Under the pieces are notes generated by a model. It was not told where the DNA came from, ran no database searches, and saw nothing but the letters and a program-made list of their open reading frames with translations. A stretch of 64,000 nucleotides of DNA from Acetobacterium sp965140355 (GTDB lineage Bacteria > Bacillota > Clostridia > Eubacteriales > Eubacteriaceae): assembly GCA_965140355.1 (NCBI GenBank), contig OZ223194.1, positions 682,001 to 746,000 of the forward strand, in the 5' to 3' direction. Both the position numbers and the translations under genes were made by a program. Shown piece by piece: positions 54,616 to 61,019 of this stretch (the first letter of the stretch is position 1; every line of letters begins with the position of its first letter).

Positions 54616-56214
54616 TTAATCATTCAGTTTTACGTTTGGTAATACAAAAACTGCCAACAGTAATCCGATACTTATAATTACCGTAAGGACAATTCCAACT
54701 AAATCCATTGACATCGACATTGCTTTGGTTGCAATGCTCGCTATTTTCGGTTCTACCACTTCTTTAAATGTCTCTACATTCTGAATGAGCAATTCGCGAA
54801 TTTCATTTTTTGTCAGATCAGTCGTCTTTAAAATATTTGAATCCAGTATCCCCTGAGCGATATAACCAAATACACTTGAAAACAATACGGTTCCCAAAAT
54901 TGCGACACTCACGGATGCCCCGAGGTTCTGAAATGTCGTTAATAATCCCGATCCTTCGTTTTTCCATTCTATATTGACGTTTGATAATGCAAGGTTATAA
55001 GCAACACTAAATGCAATCCCCACACCAAAACCGATAAAAAGAAAGGCGGGAATAAAACTGCTGCCACTGATATCGGAAAACTTTCCCCAAAACTGCATCC
55101 TCATTAAGGTAATCCCTGTCAGCAACGAAATCAAACCAGCAATAAGTATAATTTTAGGTGAAAAACGGTAAATCAGTCGTGTCACAAATAATGATGATAT
55201 TAACAAGGCGATCGACAATGGCATTAAACTGATCCCGGTATTAAAGGCATTATACCCCAATGCATTTTGCATAAATACCGGCATACAGAACATGATTCCG
55301 GAAAATGCCATTTGCCCAAACAGATAAACTAATATTGCCGGTGAAAATATACGGTTATTAAATATCTGGGGATGAAATAAAACCGCTTTCTCTTTTTCGA
55401 TCCGTTTTCTCAGCCACATTAAAAGAATAAACAAAAATATAATTCCTAATATGATCATTAAAAAAGAAGCCGATAAACCAAATAATGAGAGGCTAACCCC
55501 GCCTATTTCAAGTGGCTGCTTGGCATAAAACCAGCCATAGTTCTGTGCTGTTAATAGTCCCAAAATAATCAAAAACAATCCTGAAGCTGAAAACAAAAAA
55601 CCGACAAAATCTATTTTCGGTCGGTTTTCTTTTACAATCAGATCTTTTGGTATCACGCCCGAAAATACCAATGCGATTACCGCAACAATCACTTCCCCGA
55701 CAAAGATCACCCGCCACGATAAATAGGTGGTTACCGCCCCGCCGATAATGGGTCCAACCGCTAAGGCTACTGCTGCAACTGTCGCATATATCGACATTGC
55801 TTTTGCACGGTCCCGCCCTTCGTAATTACTGATTAATATTGATAACACTGCTGGCATCATGATTGCTGCCGCAATCCCTTCAATCACCGACCATCCAATT
55901 GCTAACATCATAACATTTACACTCGATGCCGCCGTTAAGGTACCAACACAATAAATCAACAATCCATATATAAATGCATTTTTCTTTCCGATAATATCAG
56001 ATAACTTTGCTCCTAAAAGCATACAGGATGCCATAACTAACGTATATATAGACATTACCCCTTTTACGGTACTGACGTTTGTATTTAAATCCTTTACGAT
56101 ATTTTCTATCGATACATTCATTGCGGTTGTATCAATCACCATGACAAATACTGCCATTAAGATGACCAATAATATATTCCAGTTGCTTTTGGTTTTTTCT
56201 ATCTTTTCTTCCAT
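54616..56214 (-). CDS. MFS drug exporter, DHA2 family (14 TM)
   Basis: About 532 aa from the ATG at 56214 (AGGAG 7 nt upstream; a longer frame has no site). Fourteen hydrophobic segments; motif A LGAKLSDIIGKKNAF near 78-92; motif C-like AVALAVGPIIGGAV near 158-171; N-terminal VIDTTAMNVSI (motif D1) near 29. It is a proton-driven exporter of drugs or other amphiphiles, typical DHA2 (EmrB-like). No regulator is adjacent in the same direction; the gap upstream to 56,428 holds its promoter region, with no clear operator. Confidence 0.9.
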   Translation of the reverse strand: MEEKIEKTKSNWNILLVILMAVFVMVIDTTAMNVSIENIVKDLNTNVSTVKGVMSIYTLVMASCMLLGAKLSDIIGKKNAFIYGLLIYCVGTLTAASSVNVMMLAIGWSVIEGIAAAIMMPAVLSILISNYEGRDRAKAMSIYATVAAVALAVGPIIGGAVTTYLSWRVIFVGEVIVAVIALVFSGVIPKDLIVKENRPKIDFVGFLFSASGLFLIILGLLTAQNYGWFYAKQPLEIGGVSLSLFGLSASFLMIILGIIFLFILLMWLRKRIEKEKAVLFHPQIFNNRIFSPAILVYLFGQMAFSGIMFCMPVFMQNALGYNAFNTGISLMPLSIALLISSLFVTRLIYRFSPKIILIAGLISLLTGITLMRMQFWGKFSDISGSSFIPAFLFIGFGVGIAFSVAYNLALSNVNIEWKNEGSGLLTTFQNLGASVSVAILGTVLFSSVFGYIAQGILDSNILKTTDLTKNEIRELLIQNVETFKEVVEPKIASIATKAMSMSMDLVGIVLTVIISIGLLLAVFVLPNVKLND

Positions 56215-56428
56215 CGCTATCTCCTTAATTAAAAATAAATTCATTCCTTAATTTCTGAAGCAAAAACTCCCGTTTTTCACTCATTTCATGTCTCTTATTA
56301 ATTGATAGCGGACACAAAATAGCCTTCCCTATTTTCTATTTTCGGCAATTCATTTATAAAATATCCCCTAGTATGTCGCCCATAACCCTGCTTCAAGTAC
56401 ATCTGAACAAGCCTGGCATTTCGTGAAT

Positions 56429-56487
56429 AATTAAAAACCAACGCTTATCAAGACGTTCTTGGGCTTGATAAGCAGTGGTTTTTAATT
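56429..56487 (-). terminator. Large bidirectional stem-loop terminator
   Basis: Outer arms AATTAAAAACCA/TGGTTTTTAATT (12 bp), an internal loop and inner arms CTTATCAAG/CTTGATAAG. The T-run follows in both directions; it ends the isochorismatase operon on the minus strand. The remaining sequence 56215-56600 contains nothing else. Confidence 0.85.
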
Positions 56488-56600
56488 AACAGGTTATTGT
56501 TTAATGATCGTTTTAATAAGCGCTTCGACCTTGTCGTCTCTTTGTGTTTGGTTTGATTTATCACCAAAATTTAGGCCGGTGAATTGAAATTTTATTTGTT

Positions 56601-57131
56601 TTATATTCGGTTAATAATACGAATCTGCATGCTTGCCATCACATCTAACGCCGCCTCATTAAGATGGTCTTCATTGCTGGCGACGCAACTGGCATCAACA
56701 ATAATTTCCGCTTCCGGCAAAGCCGCTTTTGCCAGCACCGCATCCGAAATCAGGCAAATATTTGAGACAACACCCACCAATTCGACCCGATCATACTGAT
56801 TTTCTGCCAGATAATTAGCAAGCTCCATTGATCCAAATGCGATCTTTTCAATGCAAGTATCGCTATCTTGCCGCAGCTTTGCCACCTTTCCATAAAGTTC
56901 CCATCCTGGGGTTCCTTTGATACAATGAACAACCGGTAAGTTTTTCCCTTCCTGAGTGTTCAAATAGTCTGCTGTATGGGTATCGTAAGTAAACACAATT
57001 TCCCATCCATTTGACCGATACACCTCTATTTTTTGCGCAATCAACTCTTCAAGTTTAACCGACTGAGGAAAACCTAGACTGCCATCCACAAAATCTTTCT
57101 GATAATCGATTACCAATAGAACACTTTTCAT
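56601..57131 (-). CDS. Isochorismatase-family cysteine hydrolase (nicotinamidase-like)
   Basis: 176 aa, cytoplasmic. It has the catalytic triad pattern of the family: Asp in VIDYQKDFVDGSLGF (Asp9), Lys in CIEKIAFGS (near 95) and Cys in GVVSNICLISDA (near 125) with the cis-peptide V-S-N. The HCIKGTPGWEL block near 69 and the early DTHTADY (metal-binding D-x-H region) favour nicotinamidase/pyrazinamidase over isochorismatase. It would convert nicotinamide to nicotinate for NAD salvage. The start abuts the stop of the flavodoxin-like gene (TAAATG), so the two are coupled. Confidence 0.87.
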   Translation of the reverse strand: MKSVLLVIDYQKDFVDGSLGFPQSVKLEELIAQKIEVYRSNGWEIVFTYDTHTADYLNTQEGKNLPVVHCIKGTPGWELYGKVAKLRQDSDTCIEKIAFGSMELANYLAENQYDRVELVGVVSNICLISDAVLAKAALPEAEIIVDASCVASNEDHLNEAALDVMASMQIRIINRI

Positions 57132-57689
57132 TTATTTCTCCGTTTTTCGGCCACTTGCCATTGCATAAGCCGCCGCTTTTACGGCTATTTTTTTATAATC
57201 ACTATTCCAACGATTCACGCCAATATAGTCAAAAATAACCATGCCGGTATGTCGGCAGAAGCGATCCATCTGTTCAAGACTGGTCAACAGCCCATTTCCG
57301 GTTCCCCCGGCTGAAGCAATCATTAAAACTTGTTTATCACGCAAGACCTTTTGTCCATTAAATTCACAGCGACGAAGGCGATCGATAAAACTTTTGAAGG
57401 TTTCCGAGGTTTCGCCCCAATAGACCGGTGAGGCAAAAATGATCACATCACTGGATTCGATCCGAGCGACAATTTCATCAAAACCATCTTTCCCAAACTT
57501 ACAGAAATTTTCATCGCGACAGGGACCCCAACCGTCACCGCAAACTTGGCAGCGAATTAGTTTAAAATCACCCAATCTTATTTCATCGACTTCGGCGCCG
57601 CCCTCCGTGACACCTTGCTTTGCTGCATCAATTACCGACTGACATAACCCATCCTTTTTAGGATTACCTGATAAAATACATACTTTCAT
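57132..57689 (-). CDS. Flavodoxin-family iron-sulfur flavoprotein-like reductase
   Basis: 185 aa, NADPH-dependent FMN reductase fold: LSGNPKKDGLCQSV at the N-terminus binds FMN phosphate, FASPVYWGETSETFKSFIDRL near 90 is the second flavin loop, and SAGGTGNG near 130 the third. The Cys cluster CQVCGDGWGPCRDENFC (about 48-64) resembles the compact cluster-binding motif of archaeal/clostridial iron-sulfur flavoproteins. It may therefore carry FMN plus a 4Fe-4S centre and act as electron carrier or reductase. Directly upstream of, and coupled to, the nicotinamidase-like gene. Confidence 0.85.
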   Translation of the reverse strand: MKVCILSGNPKKDGLCQSVIDAAKQGVTEGGAEVDEIRLGDFKLIRCQVCGDGWGPCRDENFCKFGKDGFDEIVARIESSDVIIFASPVYWGETSETFKSFIDRLRRCEFNGQKVLRDKQVLMIASAGGTGNGLLTSLEQMDRFCRHTGMVIFDYIGVNRWNSDYKKIAVKAAAYAMASGRKTEK

Positions 57690-57727
57690 TACTTAAATCC
57701 CTTCTCTTGCTATTTTTAAACATTTGT

Positions 57728-58510
57728 TTATTTTTTATCTTTTTCATTAACCGCATTCACTCGGTTTAACTCGAACTGTTCAATCACCTGCGGCAAATTT
57801 TTGGCATCCATTTGTGCTGCCGGAAAATCAGAAACCGAAAGGGAATCGACCCACGAAACTGCTTGGTCTCCATTTTGGGGTTTGTCGGACAATGGCAAAA
57901 TACGAATGTTATAATCCGCGACCGGAACGTTATTTGCTGCTAAGATAGCTTCCAGTGCCTTGCCAACTTCTGCGATCTTATCATAAGAAACCGCTTCATT
58001 AAACAATACCACATCAATCGTAATGGGCAGCGGCGGCTTGTGGATATCCAATTCCATGTCGCGCTCAAACATCATCAGATTGGCCTCCTTGACAAAACGA
58101 AGAGCAATATAATCAAAGTCATAATCTAACTTACCAGCAATCATTTCAATGGCCTTTTCTCGCAACTCTTTATCGAGCCTCCGAAAGGTGGTAAAATTGT
58201 TTTCGACCTCATACGCGTAGTCATCACTCTTGACGTTGCCATAGCTGTCAACATAAATGTTAAAAGCGGTATCTTTGCTTATATCCGACTGAACTGATAC
58301 ATAATACCAACCGTCCTTAAAATTATACCCGCTCTTTACAATCGCCAGATTTAAGTCACGATAATGACTATCCATATAGTGTAACGCTGCTTTTTTCGCC
58401 AATCCATTAGCTATCGGATTCCCGGTGAAACTATTGACCAAAACCACCACGAGCATCATTAAACCAGCACCGATCGCACCGATTATTATCTTTTTAGTCT
58501 TGGTCTTCAT
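57728..58510 (-). CDS. YfjL-like membrane-anchored protein
   Basis: About 260 aa from the ATG at 58510 (AAAGGG 9 nt upstream). One N-terminal membrane anchor (about 8-28), then an extracellular part with KKAALHYMDSHYRDLNLAIV and GWYYVSVQS near 70, similar to Bacillus YfjL/YcgB-like proteins of unknown function (moderate certainty). No lipobox, so anchored by its helix. It lies 38 bp before the flavodoxin gene in the same direction; a shared transcript is likely. Role unknown. Confidence 0.72.
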   Translation of the reverse strand: MKTKTKKIIIGAIGAGLMMLVVVLVNSFTGNPIANGLAKKAALHYMDSHYRDLNLAIVKSGYNFKDGWYYVSVQSDISKDTAFNIYVDSYGNVKSDDYAYEVENNFTTFRRLDKELREKAIEMIAGKLDYDFDYIALRFVKEANLMMFERDMELDIHKPPLPITIDVVLFNEAVSYDKIAEVGKALEAILAANNVPVADYNIRILPLSDKPQNGDQAVSWVDSLSVSDFPAAQMDAKNLPQVIEQFELNRVNAVNEKDKK

Positions 58511-58732
58511 CTTAAATCCCTTTCTCAATTCCTAATATAAAGCTTCGTCATGCACAATACGCTAACAGCGTTAAGCGCTATAAAGATAGTATAACATCGA
58601 CTAAACATCGCAAGCAAGTCAGTTATGAGCGTAATTCAGGCAACAAGAGAGAATTTTTTGTTTGATGTAGTTCCCTAAAAGAATAGGACAAAAAACTTTT
58701 CAACTTTCAGATCATCACCTGATGCTACCTGA

Positions 58733-60169
58733 TCATTTGTTTTGCTGCACTTTTATATACCCACTTCTCACTATCAGCAAAACAGCAAATAGACAAAGCA
58801 TCACATTTATCCACACAAAGCTTGGCGGAAAAAAGGTAAACAAGTAATAATTCCTCATATCATATAGCAATTCAAAAGGGATTTCGGTATAGAGCATTAA
58901 AAAATATAGAATTATTAAAATTATACTGCCTATACCAAATATCAAATATCTTTTATAACGTTTTGTTTTTTGGGCGAGCACGAGTTTTCCTTTTTTTAAT
59001 TGAAAAATAAAAATGCCCACAAACAACAGCAGTATCACAAGCAATCCGGCTGTGATAAAAGCGATCCCGTTAGTTATTTGAAGCATAAAGCTATCGACAA
59101 CCTTTTCTCCTAGTTCATTTTCGCCCCATCTTTCCATCAGTTCATAGGTCAGATAATAGGCTTTATCGGAGTTTGTCAGAACAACAATTCCGTTCTTGCT
59201 TGTTGGTTCCATAACTAATTGAGCATTCCAACCGGTTAATGTGCCATTATGTTCATAAACGATTTTACCATTTTTGAGGGTCCTGGGGATGATCCCCAAT
59301 GCGTATTCGCCACCAGCACTCGCGGTATTTTTTTGAGGTTGAAACATTTCTTTATTTCCGTTTTCGTGGTAGTTGATCAGTGCGATTGTGAATTTTGCCA
59401 AATCACCAGCTGTCGTCGTCACCCCGCCACCGCCGTTCATGACAATGGGCGTAATGGCAATCGGCTTGTTTATTCCCGCATAGGGTACTGCCAATGAACC
59501 GTCACTAAATGCATTGTCGTAGTTTGTATCATTCATTCCGAAGTTTTTAAAAACGGTATTTTTCATATAATCTTCAAACTTTTCACCTGTCACTTCTTCA
59601 ATAATTAACTGGCAGATTCCAAATCCGGCAAATTCAGAATATTCAAAATATTCGCCCGGTTCTCTTTGTAGCCTTATATTTCGGTCCCTTAGCACGTCTT
59701 CTATAGCCGGCAGCGGATCGGTGTAGCCACTCTCGTCACTTCCGATGATACCACTGGTGTGAGACATCAGGGTTCGAAGGGTAACTTTATTTTCATCAAA
59801 CTGAGTATCCGGCAGCGTCCACTTTGTCAAATAAGTGCTGATTGGTACATCTAAATCGAGTTTTCCCGCATCGACTAATTGCATCACGGCATAGGCTGTT
59901 GTCGTTTTGGAGATCGAAGCGATTTTAAACTTAGTTTCATTTCCAACTTTAATTTTACTTTCAACATTTGCATAGCCATAATTTCTTACCGCAGCAATCT
60001 CTCCGTTTTTAATTATTGCCACCGCCGCACCTTGGGGACTATATTTTTCGATCACCTTATCGATGTAATCTTTATCTTTATTGCTGCTTATATTGACGCC
60101 AGCAAAAACAATCGCCATCAAGGCCATAATGGCGATAACACCGACAATCCATTTCTTTTTTTTTGTCAT
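58733..60169 (-). CDS. Serine hydrolase (beta-lactamase/PBP4*-like) with C-terminal membrane helices
   Basis: 478 aa. An N-terminal signal-anchor (about 7-27) is followed by an extracellular serine beta-lactamase-like domain (about 35-345): nucleophile motif Ser85-I-S-Lys88, Tyr177-S-Glu179 at the YxN position, and HNGTLTGW near 312 in place of the KTG box. C-terminal region with four hydrophobic segments (about 358-470). Such class C-like membrane hydrolases act as peptidases or esterases on cell-wall or peptide substrates; several are self-resistance enzymes. 26 bp downstream of marR and probably repressed by it, so the hydrolase may respond to an antimicrobial or other small ligand. Confidence 0.87.
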   Translation of the reverse strand: MTKKKKWIVGVIAIMALMAIVFAGVNISSNKDKDYIDKVIEKYSPQGAAVAIIKNGEIAAVRNYGYANVESKIKVGNETKFKIASISKTTTAYAVMQLVDAGKLDLDVPISTYLTKWTLPDTQFDENKVTLRTLMSHTSGIIGSDESGYTDPLPAIEDVLRDRNIRLQREPGEYFEYSEFAGFGICQLIIEEVTGEKFEDYMKNTVFKNFGMNDTNYDNAFSDGSLAVPYAGINKPIAITPIVMNGGGGVTTTAGDLAKFTIALINYHENGNKEMFQPQKNTASAGGEYALGIIPRTLKNGKIVYEHNGTLTGWNAQLVMEPTSKNGIVVLTNSDKAYYLTYELMERWGENELGEKVVDSFMLQITNGIAFITAGLLVILLLFVGIFIFQLKKGKLVLAQKTKRYKRYLIFGIGSIILIILYFLMLYTEIPFELLYDMRNYYLFTFFPPSFVWINVMLCLFAVLLIVRSGYIKVQQNK

Positions 60170-60195
60170 CCTACGCTCTCCTTGTGATATAAAGT

Positions 60196-60654
60196 TTAGT
60201 TTTCTAAAATACGCTGATCAAGAAATTTTTCAAATACGCTTAGAAGCCCTGTTAAATCCTGATATGATTCTTCTGACATTTCTCTTAAGGTTGTGAAAAC
60301 CTCATCATTCGCTTGGGCATGAAATTCTCGGTGCCCTTCATAGGCTTTTTTTCCCATTGGGGTAAGCATCAAAGAAACTTCGGCATCTGATGTTTTTGAA
60401 ATTTTTTTCTCTACCAGACCTTTTTCTACCAACTTGTAAATCATCTGCGATACGGCCCCTTTTGTTTTCCTCTTACTTAAAGCAAGTGCGGTTATATTAA
60501 TTCCATCGTTATTTCCGATTACTTCAATTGTATGGATTTCAACCTGACTTAGCATACTACCCGTTCCATAGTCTCGGCATTTTTTTTCTGTTTCCATATA
60601 CTTATAAATAATTCGTTCCATGGTATTAGCCACCACTGTATAATCTCTCATCAT
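60196..60654 (-). CDS. MarR-family transcriptional regulator
   Basis: 152 aa winged-helix repressor. Helix-turn-helix around GINITALALSKRKTKGAVSQMIYKLVEKGLVEK (cited here by its ends: ITALALS and VEKGLVEK), followed by the wing with DAEVSLMLTPMGK. It dimerises through N- and C-terminal helices (RIIYKYMETEKK, LLSVFEKFLDQ). GGAAG precedes the double ATG. It is directly behind a promoter overlapped by three 13-bp operator-like sites, so autorepression and control of the downstream serine hydrolase are very likely. Ligand unknown. Confidence 0.92.
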   Translation of the reverse strand: MMRDYTVVANTMERIIYKYMETEKKCRDYGTGSMLSQVEIHTIEVIGNNDGINITALALSKRKTKGAVSQMIYKLVEKGLVEKKISKTSDAEVSLMLTPMGKKAYEGHREFHAQANDEVFTTLREMSEESYQDLTGLLSVFEKFLDQRILEN

Positions 60655-60685
60655 TTAACTTCCTTTCATCATTTTATCGATTTTT

Positions 60686-60733
60686 CATCTATAGTGTATA
60701 GCACCTATACACTATAGATGCTATACACTATAC
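60686..60733 (-). promoter_or_regulatory. Triple operator of the MarR-type regulator
   Basis: A perfect inverted repeat with 16-bp arms (60686-60701 and 60705-60720, loop CAC). It comprises CTATAGTGTATAG (60689-60701) and its exact reverse complement CTATACACTATAG (60705-60717). A third copy CTATACACTATA begins at 60721. Sites repeat every 16 bp and the third covers the -10 box. Confidence 0.88.
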
Positions 60734-60755
60734 TCATACCAATCCAATATGTCAA
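60727..60755 (-). promoter_or_regulatory. Promoter of the marR-serine hydrolase operon
   Basis: TTGACA (60750-60755), exactly 17 nt, TATAGT (60727-60732) on the minus strand. The -10 lies within the operator array. The remaining gap up to 61,019 shows only a short CTGCTATAGCAG palindrome near 60,835-60,846. Confidence 0.9.
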
Positions 60756-61019
60756 CTGAAAGTTTAAAAATATTCGACGTGAACAAGCAACCGCATGGCC
60801 TTGATACAATAACCTGTAACCACAGTAAAACCCTGCTGCTATAGCAGTTTCCATTACAATTCTGAAACAACAATACTAGTGGCAAAACAATTAAATCGCC
60901 AACACTAAAAAGAAAACTAACATTTTTAACAAAGAAATTCCATAATATATAAGTTTAAAGCTTGCAGCATGTGGTATAGAGCTAATAAGAATTAAAATAT
61001 ATTAGAGATGGAGATTAAG

